64,000 nucleotides of DNA from Cryobacterium sp. M96 (GCF_002929845.1 NZ_PJJS01000049.1:1-64000), one strand, 5' to 3'. Positions 28,196-38,850 are shown, numbered from the stretch's first letter. The notes: generated from the letters alone by a model not told the origin. Translations and numbers: made by a program.

Positions 28196-29338
28196 ATGGA
28201 CGTCACCGCCGACCCTCTGTCCTTCCTGCGCGAGCGCACCAGCATGAAATGGCGCAGTTTTCCCGCCGATGTGCTGCCGCTCTTCGTCGCCGAGTCCGAC
28301 TTTCCGCTCGCCGAACCTATCCGGGACGCGTTGACAGCGGCGGTGCGGCGCAGCGACACCGGGTATGTCGCACCGGTCAACGGGCTTGGCGCGGCCTTCG
28401 CGGGGTTCGCCGGTCGCCGCTGGGGCTGGCAGGTCGACCCGGAGCAGGTGACCACCACGACGGATGTCAGCGTGGCCATCGTGGAGACCCTGCGAATGCT
28501 GATCAGGCCCGGCGACCGGGTTGTGATCACTCCCCCGGTCTACCCGCCGTTCTTCGACCTCGTGCCCGAGGCCGGCGGGGTGCCGCACGCCGTGCCACTC
28601 CTCGCCGGTCAGACCGGCTGGACCCTCGACCTGGACGGCCTCGAGCGCGCCTTCCGATCGGGCGTGCGCTGCGTGCTGCTCTGCAACCCGCACAACCCGA
28701 TCGGGCATCCGCACACCGTCCAGGACCTTACGGCGCTGTCCGAGCTCGCCGCCCATTACGGCGTCACGGTCGTCAGCGACGAGGTCCACGCCCCGCTGAC
28801 CTACACCGACGCCGCTTTCACGCCCTACCTCACGGTCTCCACCGAGGCCGCCGACCACGGCGTCTGCGTGACGAGCGCGAGCAAGGCCTGGAACCTGGCC
28901 GGCCTCAAATGCGCGCTTCTCGTCACCGCCGGCGAACGGATGCGCGCCGAGCTCGCCGCCCTGCCCCAGGAGGTGTCCTGGCGCACAAGCCAGTTCGGGC
29001 TGATCGCCGGCATCGCGGCGTTCCGCGACGGGGAGCCGTGGCTGGACGGGGTGATCGCGGCCCTCGACGACAATCGGCACGAGCTCGCCGCGCTGCTCGA
29101 CGCGCAACTGCCCGGGGTCGGCTACCGGCAGCCAGGGGCCGGCTACCTGGCCTGGCTTGACCTGCGGAGCCTCGGCTGGGGTGACGACCCGGCGCTGGTC
29201 GCACTCGAGCAGGCCCGGGTCGCGCTCAGCCCCGGCCCGATGTTCGGCGAACCGGGCCGGGGCTTCGCGCGTCTCAACTTCGGGTGTTCACTTGAGGTGC
29301 TCGCGGAAGCGGTCTCCCGGCTGGCCGCGGCCGCCTAG
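28196..29338 (+). CDS. MalY/PatB-type cystathionine beta-lyase/aminotransferase
   Basis: A 380-residue PLP enzyme of fold type I. The start is the ATG at 28196 (MDVTADPLSFLRERTSMKW) with a close GAGG box. The N-terminal pattern RTSMKWRSFPADVLPLFVAESDF is typical of PatB. CNPHNPIG, SDEVHAPL and the PLP lysine Lys230 in SASKAWNLAGLKCA follow. Likely activity is C-S cleavage of cystathionine or cysteine. It converges on guaB with 16 bp between the stops. Confidence 0.9.
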   Translation: MDVTADPLSFLRERTSMKWRSFPADVLPLFVAESDFPLAEPIRDALTAAVRRSDTGYVAPVNGLGAAFAGFAGRRWGWQVDPEQVTTTTDVSVAIVETLRMLIRPGDRVVITPPVYPPFFDLVPEAGGVPHAVPLLAGQTGWTLDLDGLERAFRSGVRCVLLCNPHNPIGHPHTVQDLTALSELAAHYGVTVVSDEVHAPLTYTDAAFTPYLTVSTEAADHGVCVTSASKAWNLAGLKCALLVTAGERMRAELAALPQEVSWRTSQFGLIAGIAAFRDGEPWLDGVIAALDDNRHELAALLDAQLPGVGYRQPGAGYLAWLDLRSLGWGDDPALVALEQARVALSPGPMFGEPGRGFARLNFGCSLEVLAEAVSRLAAAA

Positions 29339-29354
29339 TCGCCCTCGAGTACTG

Positions 29355-30911
<1,557 letters not shown>

Positions 30912-31095
30912 TTACCGGCTTCTCAATGTTAAGCGACGTTGCGCTCTGCGCATTCCTCAGCAGAGAATCTAGGGAGTGTCGGCCGCCGTCGGAACATATG
31001 CGACATAATCTTCACTTACTGTCAACAAAGATGTTGGTAGGTGAGACCCGGGGCACGCTCGGTCACAGACCCAACGGTGCCGCCATGGAGGTGCA

Positions 31096-32412
31096 GTGAA
31101 TTCCCCTGAAGCTGTTCGCAGATTCTCACCCAGAATGCTGGTGATCTTTTTCGGCCTGCTCTTCGCAGCCCTGACTATGTCCACATTCGCCACCGTCTCG
31201 GCCAGTCCGGCTCATGCCGACGAGGTCGGAACCGATGAGTACGAGTTCGTACTCACCGGCAATGTGCAGTTCGACCAGAAACCGCTCGACAATGTGCTGA
31301 TCACCGTCGAGGGGGCCGGCTATGAAGCATCCGTGGAAACGGGTGCCGACGGCAAGTGGAAGGTCGGCGTGCCCGAGAAGGCCGCCTACACCGTCACCCT
31401 CGATGAGGAGACCCTCCCCGAGGGCGTCGTCGTCGCTAAGGGCGGCAGCGTGATCGAGGCGGAATTCGCGCTCACGAAGGTGAAGTCGGTCAACTTCTTC
31501 CTCGGTGAGGGCACGCGCACGACGGTGAGCTTCTTCGACCAGTTCATCAATCGGTTCGTCAACGGGCTGAACTTCGGTCTGCTCCTGGCCCTCGCCGCGA
31601 TCGGGCTGTCCCTGATCTTCGGCACCACCGGGCTGAGCAACTTCGCGCATGCGGAGATGATCACCTTCGGCGCGCTGATGTCCCTCCTCTTCTCGGTCAC
31701 GCTCGGCCTGCCGATCTGGCTGGCGATCATCATCGCCGTCGCGCTGAGCGCGGGCTTCGGCTGGAGCCTGGACGCGGTGATCTGGAAGCCGCTGCGCCGC
31801 AAGGGCGTCGGTCTGATCCCACTGATGATCGTGAGCATCGGCCTCTCGCTCGCCCTGCGCTACCTGTTCCAGATCTTCGTCGGCGGCGGAACGAGCCAGC
31901 TTCCGGGATCCGGCCTCGCCGACATGCAGCTGGGTCCGATCCGGCTCTCGATGATCGACGTGGCCAGCATGGGCATCAGCATCGTGGTGCTGTTGGCCGT
32001 TTCCTACTTCCTGTTGCGCACCCGCATCGGCAAGGCCACCCGCGCGGTCTCCGACAATCCCAGCCTGGCCTCGGCCAGCGGGATCGACGTCGACGGCGTC
32101 ATCCGGATCGTCTGGGTGCTCGGTGGGGCCCTCGCCGGCCTCAGCGGAATTCTGTGGGCCTACTTCCGCCCGGGCGTCAGCTGGGATATGGGTTTCCAGA
32201 TCCTGCTGCTCGTCTTCGCGGCCGTGACCCTCGGCGGTCTCGGCACCGCTTTCGGCGCCCTGATCGGTTCGATCATCGTCGGCCTGTTCGTCGAACTGTC
32301 GACGCTGTTGCTTCCCTCCGACCTTAAATACGTCGGTGCACTTGTCGTGTTGATCCTGGTGCTGCTGCTTCGGCCGCAAGGCATCCTGGGTCGCAAAGAG
32401 AGAATTGGCTAG
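31096..32412 (+). CDS. livH: Branched-chain amino-acid ABC permease LivH with exported N-terminal domain
   Basis: A 438-residue protein. Residues 12-41 look like a signal peptide ending ASPAHA. Residues 48-128 form a small beta-rich domain resembling the carboxypeptidase regulatory-like fold (FVLTGNVQFDQKPLDNVLITV, GADGKWKVGVPEKAAYTV). Residues 145-438 are a standard LivH permease (GLNFGLLLALAAIGLSLIFG at the start, FRPGVSWDMGF, LLLRPQGILG at the end). LivH proteins are usually near 300 residues. The start is GTG at 31096 with GGAGG four bases upstream. It leads livH-livM-livG-livF. Confidence 0.9.
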   Translation: MNSPEAVRRFSPRMLVIFFGLLFAALTMSTFATVSASPAHADEVGTDEYEFVLTGNVQFDQKPLDNVLITVEGAGYEASVETGADGKWKVGVPEKAAYTVTLDEETLPEGVVVAKGGSVIEAEFALTKVKSVNFFLGEGTRTTVSFFDQFINRFVNGLNFGLLLALAAIGLSLIFGTTGLSNFAHAEMITFGALMSLLFSVTLGLPIWLAIIIAVALSAGFGWSLDAVIWKPLRRKGVGLIPLMIVSIGLSLALRYLFQIFVGGGTSQLPGSGLADMQLGPIRLSMIDVASMGISIVVLLAVSYFLLRTRIGKATRAVSDNPSLASASGIDVDGVIRIVWVLGGALAGLSGILWAYFRPGVSWDMGFQILLLVFAAVTLGGLGTAFGALIGSIIVGLFVELSTLLLPSDLKYVGALVVLILVLLLRPQGILGRKERIG

Positions 32413-32423
32413 AAGGGCATCCG

Positions 32424-33407
32424 ATGATCGACTGGGGAGCAATCTTTAGCAACGCAGCCGTCGAGCTGATCAGCCCGACCACCGCCGCCTACGCCCTCGC
32501 GGCTCTCGGGCTGGCGATCCACTTCGGATACACCGGCCTCCTGAACTTCGGCCAGGCCGGCTTCATGGCCCTCGGAGCCTACGGGTTCGCCATCTCCACC
32601 CTCAGCTTCGGTTTCCCCGTCTGGGGTGCCGTGCTGGTGGGGGTCGGCGCATCCGTCGTTTTCGCCCTGGTCCTGGGCATCCCGACGCTCCGCCTGCGCG
32701 CGGACTACCTCGCGATCGTGACGATCGCGGCGGCCGAGATCGTGCGCCTCCTGTTCACGACGAACACGTTCCAGTCCATCACGGGTTCCGCGAACGGCCT
32801 GAGCGGCTACAAGGGCGGTTTCGCCGGCCTCAACCCGATCCCGGAGGGGCGCTACGGCTTCGGCCCCTTCGAGTACAACGAGTACGACTGGTGGCTGCGC
32901 ATCGTGGCCTGGTCGATCGTGGCCCTCGCCTGCCTGTTCACCTGGCAGATCATGCGCAGCCCGTGGGGTCGCGTGATCAAGGGAATCCGTGAAGACGAGG
33001 ATGCTGTGCGCGCGCTCGGCAAGAACGTCTACTCCTACAAGATGCAGTCTCTGATTCTCGGTGGCGTGTTCGGCACGATCGCCGGAATGATCTTTGTGCT
33101 TCCCCGTGCGGTGGTGCCCTCGAATTATCAGACGTCCCTGACGTTCTTCATCTACGCGATCCTCCTGCTCGGCGGCGCGTCGACGATTCTCGGGCCGGTC
33201 ATCGGCTCGATGGTCTTCTGGGTTCTGCTCTCCTTCTTCTCCGGGTTCATCGCCCGAGCGGTGGAGGCAGGCTGGATCCCTTTCATCACCAGCATTCAGG
33301 CCGGCCAGCTGCGCTTCATCCTGGTCGGAGTGGCGATCATGCTTATAGTCATCTTCAGACCGCAAGGCATCTTCGGAAACAAGAAGGAGTTGGCCTTTGT
33401 CAAATAA
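32424..33407 (+). CDS. livM: Branched-chain amino-acid ABC permease LivM
   Basis: A 327-residue inner-membrane permease with eight to ten helices. Family signatures are FGYTGLLNFGQAGFMALGAYGFA, PTLRLRADYLAIVTIAAAEIVR and SPWGRVIKGIREDEDAVRALGKNVYSYK, the coupling loop that contacts the ATPases, and it ends VIFRPQGIFG. It starts 11 bp after livH with GAAGGG upstream and overlaps livG by 11 bp. Confidence 0.94.
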   Translation: MIDWGAIFSNAAVELISPTTAAYALAALGLAIHFGYTGLLNFGQAGFMALGAYGFAISTLSFGFPVWGAVLVGVGASVVFALVLGIPTLRLRADYLAIVTIAAAEIVRLLFTTNTFQSITGSANGLSGYKGGFAGLNPIPEGRYGFGPFEYNEYDWWLRIVAWSIVALACLFTWQIMRSPWGRVIKGIREDEDAVRALGKNVYSYKMQSLILGGVFGTIAGMIFVLPRAVVPSNYQTSLTFFIYAILLLGGASTILGPVIGSMVFWVLLSFFSGFIARAVEAGWIPFITSIQAGQLRFILVGVAIMLIVIFRPQGIFGNKKELAFVK

Positions 33408-34311
33408 CACCGTTCCCAGCAACAAGCCGGTCAAGTCGACCGACCTGCACATCGGCGAGGCCGAACCGGGCTGCAAGAAGCGCGACCCGATCCTGGTTGC
33501 CGACGGCGTGAGTCGAACCTTCGGCGGTCTCAAGGCCGTCGACGTCGACCACGTCGAGATCCCGCGCGGCGCCATCACGGCGCTGATCGGGCCCAACGGA
33601 GCCGGCAAGACCACCCTGTTCAACCTGCTGACGGGCTTCGACAAGCCTGACACCGGGTCGTGGACCTTCGAGGGTCGCCCCCTGTCGGGGATGCCCGCGT
33701 TCAAGGTGGCCCGGATGGGCCAGGTGCGCACTTTCCAGCTCACCAAGGCGCTCGGCCTGCTGACCGTCATGGACAACATGCTGCTCGGCGCCAAGGGCCA
33801 GGCCGGCGAGAACCTGTTCCGGGCGATCTTCCCCTTCTTCTGGGCCAAACAGGAGGAGGCGAACAGGGTGCAGGCCCTCGATATCCTCGAACGGTTCAAG
33901 CTCGACACCAAGAAGGACGACTACGCCGCAAGCCTCTCCGGCGGGCAGCGCAAGCTGCTCGAGATGGCACGGGCTCTGATGAGCGAGCCGAGCCTGGTGA
34001 TGCTCGACGAGCCGATGGCCGGGGTGAACCCGGCACTGACGCAGTCGCTACTGGACCACATCCTCAACCTGAAGGCGGAGGGCATGACGGTTCTGTTCGT
34101 CGAACACGACATGCATATGGTGCGCCACATCGCCGACTGGGTCATCGTGATGGCCGAAGGCCGCGTGGTCGCCGAGGGCGACCCGCACGAGGTGATGCGT
34201 AACCCCGCCGTGATCGACGCCTACCTGGGTCAGCACCACGACGAGGACCTCGGCGAGGATCCGGCCGCCGAAACAGAACGTGTGGAAGCCATTAAGGAGT
34301 TGCTCGATTGA
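33397..34311 (+). CDS. livG: Branched-chain amino-acid ABC ATPase LivG
   Basis: A 304-residue ATPase. Walker A is GPNGAGKTT, the signature is LSGGQRKLLEMARAL, Walker B is LVMLDEPMAGVNP, and the switch His is in FVEHDMHM. The start is TTG at 33397 inside the end of livM, with AAGGAG eight bases upstream. The C-terminal 30 residues are acidic and extend past the usual end. Confidence 0.94.
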   Translation: MSNNTVPSNKPVKSTDLHIGEAEPGCKKRDPILVADGVSRTFGGLKAVDVDHVEIPRGAITALIGPNGAGKTTLFNLLTGFDKPDTGSWTFEGRPLSGMPAFKVARMGQVRTFQLTKALGLLTVMDNMLLGAKGQAGENLFRAIFPFFWAKQEEANRVQALDILERFKLDTKKDDYAASLSGGQRKLLEMARALMSEPSLVMLDEPMAGVNPALTQSLLDHILNLKAEGMTVLFVEHDMHMVRHIADWVIVMAEGRVVAEGDPHEVMRNPAVIDAYLGQHHDEDLGEDPAAETERVEAIKELLD

Positions 34312-35078
34312 CGAACACCAGCCCTGCCGCCGCGCCGGCTTACACGCCCACCGGGCAGCCCGTCGTCGAGGTCAAGACGGTGACGGCCGGCTACCTGCCG
34401 GGCGTCAACATCCTCAACGCCTGCTCCCTGACCGCCTACGACGGCGAGCTGATCGGGATCATCGGCCCGAACGGCGCCGGCAAGTCCACGCTGCTCAAGT
34501 CGATCTTCGGCCAGGTCAAGGTCCGGGAGGGTGAGATCCTGCTTCGCGGGGAGAACATCACCAACCTCAAGGCGAACAAGCTCGTGGCCAAGGGCGTCGG
34601 TTTCGTGCCCCAGACGAACAACGTCTTCCCCACGCTCACGATCCAGGAAAACCTGGAGATGGGCATGTTCCTGAAGCCGAAAGGCCTGACCGAACGCCTC
34701 GAGTTCGTCACGGAGATCTTCCCGGAGCTCGGGAAGCGTCTGCAGCAGCGCGCCGGATCGCTGTCCGGCGGGGAACGCCAGATGGTGGCCATGTCGCGGG
34801 CGCTGATGATGGGCCCGCACGTAATGCTGCTCGACGAGCCGAGCGCAGGCCTCTCTCCCGTGCGCCAGGACGAGGCGTTCCTGCGTGTCAAGGAGATCAA
34901 CAAGGCCGGCGTGACCACGATCATGGTGGAGCAGAATGCGCGCCGGTGCCTGCAGATCTGCGACCGCGGTTACGTGCTCGACCAGGGCCGTGACGCCTAC
35001 ACGGGCACCGGCCGCGAGCTGCTGAACGATCCCAAGGTGATCGGCCTCTACCTCGGCACCCTCGGCCAGGACGACTAG
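34308..35078 (+). CDS. livF: Branched-chain amino-acid ABC ATPase LivF
   Basis: A 256-residue ATPase with Walker A GPNGAGKST, signature LSGGERQMVAMSRAL, Walker B VMLLDEPSAGLSP and the LivF-type MVEQNARRCL switch. The start is TTG at 34308, overlapping the livG stop as TTGA with AAGGAG before it. It is the last gene of the operon and is followed by a strong hairpin. Confidence 0.94.
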   Translation: MTNTSPAAAPAYTPTGQPVVEVKTVTAGYLPGVNILNACSLTAYDGELIGIIGPNGAGKSTLLKSIFGQVKVREGEILLRGENITNLKANKLVAKGVGFVPQTNNVFPTLTIQENLEMGMFLKPKGLTERLEFVTEIFPELGKRLQQRAGSLSGGERQMVAMSRALMMGPHVMLLDEPSAGLSPVRQDEAFLRVKEINKAGVTTIMVEQNARRCLQICDRGYVLDQGRDAYTGTGRELLNDPKVIGLYLGTLGQDD

Positions 35079-35115
35079 CCGGAGCCGCCCGCACCGACTG
35101 CACGCCCCGCACGAC

Positions 35116-35148
35116 GAAGCGGCGCCCGAGATCTTCGGGCGCCGCTTC
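35116..35148 (+). terminator. Terminator after livF
   Basis: A 14-bp stem (GAAGCGGCGCCCGA and its complement) with a 5-base loop, 37 bp after the livF stop. Confidence 0.8.
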
Positions 35149-35235
35149 CGTGTGTCCGGTGCTCCGTGTCCGGTGACGCCGATCGTGTCCGGGAGAGGGG
35201 CGTCACCGGGTGACGGCCGTCACCGGGCGCACGAA

Positions 35236-35265
35236 GAAGGGCCCCGACCGAAGTCGGGGCCCTTC
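35236..35265 (-). terminator. Terminator after livK
   Basis: A perfect 13-bp stem (GAAGGGCCCCGAC and its complement). On the minus strand the loop is the stable UUCG tetraloop. It lies 32 bp beyond the livK stop. Confidence 0.82.
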
Positions 35266-35297
35266 CAGATCGAACGCCGGTCAGCGACGAATCGTGA

Positions 35298-36593
35298 CTA
35301 GTTGATGCGCTTGTACGTGTTGTCTTCGAGGTACTCGTAGACGCCGATGGTTGCCTCGGTCGGGTCGCCGTTCTCATCGAACGTGACCGGGCCGGAGAAG
35401 CCCTCGTAGTCGACCTGGTCGCCGGCCGCGAGGGCTTTAGCCGCCGCGGTGAAGTCGGAGACCGTGGTGCCGTCGCCGGTTCCCCCAGAGACCTGGCGGA
35501 GGTGCTTGGAGATGGCCTCACCCGAGACGTCGTTGGCCGCGTAGGCAGCCAGCGCGACGAGCATGACGGCGTCGTAAGATTCTGCCGCGTAGCTGAAGTC
35601 GGTCAGGGTGGGGTCGATCTCCTTGAGACGATCGGTGAAGTCGCCGAGGGTTCCTACGTCGAGGCCGGGCAGCGTGCCCTTGGCACCGGTGATGATGCCG
35701 GCGTCGAAGTCCTTGCTGTAGTCGGACAGGTTGCCGTCCACGAAGTACAGGTTGCCACCGGGGAAGCCGGAGCCGACCAGTGCGGGGGTGATGACCTTGG
35801 CCTGGTCGAACGTGATCAGGGCGATCGCGTCGGGGTTGGCGGCGGTCACTTCGGAGATCTGAGCGGCGAAGTTGGAGTCACCCTCGTTGAACAGGGACGT
35901 GGCGACAACCTCGCCGCCCGCAGCCTCGAAGGCGGTCGTCGTGGACTCGGCCAGGCCGGTGCCGTAAGAGTCGTTGAGCACGATCAGGCCGAGGGTGCTG
36001 TTGCCGTCGTCGGCGATCTGGGTGCCCAGGACTTCACCCTGCAGCAGGTCGGACGGGGCGGTGCGCCAGTAGAGGTCCTTGTCGGCGTACTTCGTGAAGT
36101 CCGCCGAGGTGTTGGCCGGGGAGAACTGCACGACGCCCGCGCCGGTGATCTGGTCGATCACGGTCTTGGAGACGCCGGAGGATGCCGCGCCGATGATGGC
36201 GGAAACCTTCTGCGAGAGAAGGTCGGTCACCGAACCGGTCGCGGTGTCCGTCGTGGTGTCGCCGGAGTCACGGAAGATGGCCTCAACGGTCAATCCGAGG
36301 TTCGCGTCGTTGATGTCCTTGACGGCCAGGGCGACGCCGGCTTCTTCGGGCGGGCCGAGGAAGGCCAGGGCGCCACTCTGGGGAAGGATGGTGCCGACCT
36401 TCAGGGTCAGGTCACGGTCGCCGGCCGTGATGGCCTGGGCGTCTCCGCTCGCGGCGGGGGCTTCCGATGCAGCCGGCTCAGTGGTGTTGCTGCTGCAGCC
36501 GGTGAGCAGAAGTGCACTGACGCCGACCAAGGCGACTCCAGTGACGACTGCCCGAACTGAGCGGGAGGCCGAGGCCTTCGCGAATACGCTCAT
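35298..36593 (-). CDS. livK: Branched-chain amino-acid substrate-binding lipoprotein
   Basis: A 431-residue periplasmic-binding protein of the LivJ/LivK family. The lipobox LLTGCSS makes Cys31 or close to it the acylated residue, followed by a Ser/Ala/Glu linker. The start of the binding fold is LKVGTILPQSGALAFLGPPEEAGVALAVKDIN. The start at 36593 (MSVFAKASASRSVRAVV) has AAGGAG upstream. It is convergent with livHMGF and presumably delivers substrate to it. A possible GlnR box and another inverted repeat lie upstream. Confidence 0.93.
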   Translation of the reverse strand: MSVFAKASASRSVRAVVTGVALVGVSALLLTGCSSNTTEPAASEAPAASGDAQAITAGDRDLTLKVGTILPQSGALAFLGPPEEAGVALAVKDINDANLGLTVEAIFRDSGDTTTDTATGSVTDLLSQKVSAIIGAASSGVSKTVIDQITGAGVVQFSPANTSADFTKYADKDLYWRTAPSDLLQGEVLGTQIADDGNSTLGLIVLNDSYGTGLAESTTTAFEAAGGEVVATSLFNEGDSNFAAQISEVTAANPDAIALITFDQAKVITPALVGSGFPGGNLYFVDGNLSDYSKDFDAGIITGAKGTLPGLDVGTLGDFTDRLKEIDPTLTDFSYAAESYDAVMLVALAAYAANDVSGEAISKHLRQVSGGTGDGTTVSDFTAAAKALAAGDQVDYEGFSGPVTFDENGDPTEATIGVYEYLEDNTYKRIN

Positions 36594-36646
36594 GTTGCTC
36601 CTTGGGACTAGGAATGAGAAATGACAGCGGTCGATTGACTGCCGTT

Positions 36647-36664
36647 CTGTCACATTATTGACAG
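36647..36664. promoter_or_regulatory. Inverted repeat upstream of livK
   Basis: A perfect CTGTCA-N6-TGACAG inverted repeat 54 bp upstream of the livK start. A further half site TGACAG is at 36622-36627. No known regulator consensus was assigned. Confidence 0.4.
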
Positions 36665-36689
36665 GAATCGCGCGAAACAAGGCAACCGG

Positions 36690-36705
36690 GTTACATCCGT
36701 GTAAC
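36690..36705. promoter_or_regulatory. GlnR-like box upstream of livK
   Basis: GTTAC-N6-GTAAC, which also reads as GTTACA-N4-TGTAAC, fits the GTnAC-n6-G(a/t)AAC half-box pair described for actinobacterial GlnR. Its position about 97 bp before livK suits nitrogen control of amino-acid uptake. It lies 14 bp from the end of the upstream lipoprotein gene. Confidence 0.4.
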
Positions 36706-36718
36706 GCAGACCAAATCG

Positions 36719-37450
36719 TTACGATCGGCGGCCGGTGACGCCCTGATAAGCGATCTGTTGCGCATCGGCCAGCGCGGCCGCACATTCTCCCCAGGATGCG
36801 CAGGCGAACGCCCCGGTACTGACCTGGTCGAGAGCGGGCCTGATCGACGCCGCACCGTCGTCTCCGGCCCGTGCTGCGGCCAGGGCGCTCAAGACGACTC
36901 CGTCATAGGCTTCACCGCCGCCGGCAGTGTCGACCAGCCCTGGATCGAGGGTGCGCAGGCGCGCTGCGAAGCCGTCACTGGCGGCCAGCGGCGTGCCTCC
37001 GTTCGCGAAGTCGCCGAGCCACAGCAGTACCACCGGCGCCGCCGCGACGGCGGCCGCCAGATCGCCCGGCATCGGAACGGTGGCGTCCCACAGCACGACG
37101 TCGACGTCACGAGCCAACAAGTCGGTCAGCGACGTCGCCGGGTCGACGGCGGAGTCGCGGTGGATGATCTCGATCGGAGTCCCGAGAATTCGGCCCTGCT
37201 CGGTGATCTCCCGGGCGGCCAGTTCGGAGCCGGCCACCTGTGCCGCACCACTGGCCGCCGCCGGGCCCGTCATGGGGAACAGAGTTCCGAGGCGCACGGT
37301 CCCGTCACCGGACGGAGCCACCACGACGGACGCGGCGGCAGCGGGCTCGACTGAGGGCGGCGCGACCTCAGCCCTACATCCGGACAGCAGGAGCACGCAG
37401 GCCAGCGCCCCGACGAGGATGACGGGCAGGGAAGTCGACGCAGTGCGCAT
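36719..37450 (-). CDS. Short LivK-like lipoprotein
   Basis: A 243-residue lipoprotein (lipobox LLLSGCR) that starts at the ATG at 37450 with AAAGGA upstream. Residues 50-110 match the first part of the LivK fold (VRLGTLFPMTGPAAASGAAQVAGSELAAREI) and 160-240 match its end (GEAYDGVVLSALAAARAG, then YQGVTG). The central part of about 150 residues present in LivK is missing. It may be a remnant or a reduced sensor-like protein. It lies directly upstream of livK on the same strand. Confidence 0.75.
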   Translation of the reverse strand: MRTASTSLPVILVGALACVLLLSGCRAEVAPPSVEPAAAASVVVAPSGDGTVRLGTLFPMTGPAAASGAAQVAGSELAAREITEQGRILGTPIEIIHRDSAVDPATSLTDLLARDVDVVLWDATVPMPGDLAAAVAAAPVVLLWLGDFANGGTPLAASDGFAARLRTLDPGLVDTAGGGEAYDGVVLSALAAARAGDDGAASIRPALDQVSTGAFACASWGECAAALADAQQIAYQGVTGRRS

Positions 37451-37496
37451 CCGGTGTCCTTTCACATACGAGGTGCGTCCCCGAGCGTAGCGGGGC

Positions 37497-38456
37497 TCAG
37501 ACCGGTTCAAGGGACGCACGCCGGGGCGCGCGTCCGGTGAGGACCATGTCGGTCGTGAGAACGACCAGCGCCACCCAGACCAGTGCGAAACCGACCCAGC
37601 GCTCGGGCGGCATGGGCTCGAGCAGCACGAAGACGCCGACCAGGAACTGCAGGATCGGAGCGAAGTACTGGATCAGACCCATGTATGTCAGAGGCAGGCG
37701 CCGGGCCGCGGCGGCGAAGAACAACAGCGGCACAGCGGTCACAACACCTGCTGCCAGCAGCCCCACGGTATGCCAGATGGACACGCTTCCGAAGGTGAGA
37801 CCGGAGACAGAGGCCACCACGATCAGCTGCACCACGGCGATGGGTGCGAGCCAGACCGTTTCGAGGGTGAGTCCGGCGACGGCATCGACGTCGCGGCCGA
37901 CCCTTTTCTTGATCAATCCGTAGAATCCGAACGAGAACGCGAGGATGAGCGACACCCACGGCAGCGAGCCGTAGCCGACGGTGAGCACGACGACGGCCCC
38001 GAGGCTGATTCCCACGGCCACCCACTGCAGCAGGCGCAGCCTCTCGCGCAGCAGAATGACGCCGAGGAACACGGTCACGATCGGGTTGATGAAGTAGCCG
38101 AGGGCTGCCTCGACCACGTGGCCGCTGAGGGCGGCGAAGACGTAGGTCTGCCAGTTGACGAAGATCAGCAGGCCGGCCAGACCCATGGTGAACACGATGC
38201 GAGGCCTCCGCAACAGCGCGAGGAAGGACTTCCACTTGCGCGTGACCGTGATCAGCAGTGCGCAGAACACCAGGGAGAAGAGAACCCGCCAGGCCACGAT
38301 CTCGAAGGCACCACTGGGCGCGAGGAGCAGAAAGTAGAGCGGCAGCGTGCCCCAGAGGGCGTAGGCGAGGACCGCGTAGATCAGTCCCTTGCTCTGCTCC
38401 GACCGCGCCGGGCGGGCCGCGCGGATTTTCCCGGGTGGAAGAGCGTCTTGCGCCAC
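37497..38456 (-). CDS. rarD: RarD/EamA-family transporter
   Basis: A 319-residue protein with ten helices in two EamA halves. RarD signatures are AYALWGTLPLYFLLL, EIVAWRVLFSLVF, ALGYFINPIVTVFLGVILLRERL and TYMGLIQYFAPILQFLVGVF. RarD proteins are putative metabolite exporters. The start is GTG at 38456 with AAAGG upstream. It shares its direction with groES, separated by the groES terminator. Confidence 0.9.
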   Translation of the reverse strand: MAQDALPPGKIRAARPARSEQSKGLIYAVLAYALWGTLPLYFLLLAPSGAFEIVAWRVLFSLVFCALLITVTRKWKSFLALLRRPRIVFTMGLAGLLIFVNWQTYVFAALSGHVVEAALGYFINPIVTVFLGVILLRERLRLLQWVAVGISLGAVVVLTVGYGSLPWVSLILAFSFGFYGLIKKRVGRDVDAVAGLTLETVWLAPIAVVQLIVVASVSGLTFGSVSIWHTVGLLAAGVVTAVPLLFFAAAARRLPLTYMGLIQYFAPILQFLVGVFVLLEPMPPERWVGFALVWVALVVLTTDMVLTGRAPRRASLEPV

Positions 38457-38476
38457 AGCGGACCTTTCTTAACGAC

Positions 38477-38508
38477 GAATCCCGGATGGCCAGGGCCATC
38501 CGGGATTC
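38477..38508 (-). terminator. Terminator after groES
   Basis: A perfect 14-bp stem (GAATCCCGGATGGC and its complement) with a 4-base loop, 20 bp beyond the groES stop. Confidence 0.8.
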
Positions 38509-38527
38509 TACCGTTGCGTGGGTGTGG

Positions 38528-38824
38528 CTAGCGAACGACGACTGCGAGCACGTCGCGGGCCGACAGGACGAGGAGGTCCTCACCACCGAACTTGACTTCG
38601 GTTCCACCGTACTTGGAGTAGATCACCTTGTCGCCGACGGCGACGTCGAGTGGAATGCGGTTGCCGTTGTCGTCAATGCGGCCGGGGCCGACTGCGACAA
38701 CTTCGCCCTCCTGGGGCTTTTCCTTGGCGGTGTCAGGAATGACCAGACCTGATGCGGTGGTCTGCTCTGCGTCGACCTGCTTGATGACGATGCGATCCTC
38801 GAGCGGCTTGATGGAGACCGACAC
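38528..38824 (-). CDS. groES: Co-chaperonin GroES
   Basis: A 98-residue cpn10 that caps GroEL. It has the family start [36 protein letters not shown] with the mobile loop, and [22 protein letters not shown] near the end. The start is GTG at 38824 with GAGG seven bases before. No groEL follows; a terminator and then rarD do. Two CIRCE sites upstream indicate HrcA repression. Confidence 0.97.
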   Translation of the reverse strand: MSVSIKPLEDRIVIKQVDAEQTTASGLVIPDTAKEKPQEGEVVAVGPGRIDDNGNRIPLDVAVGDKVIYSKYGGTEVKFGGEDLLVLSARDVLAVVVR

Positions 38825-38850
38825 GGTTGACCTCTTTCTTAGCTAAGACA

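Noticed and set aside
31126-32442. Long open frame antisense to livH
   Set aside because: It has an unnatural Asp/Glu/Gln/His/Arg-rich composition typical of the complement of a membrane protein gene, and livH is unambiguous.
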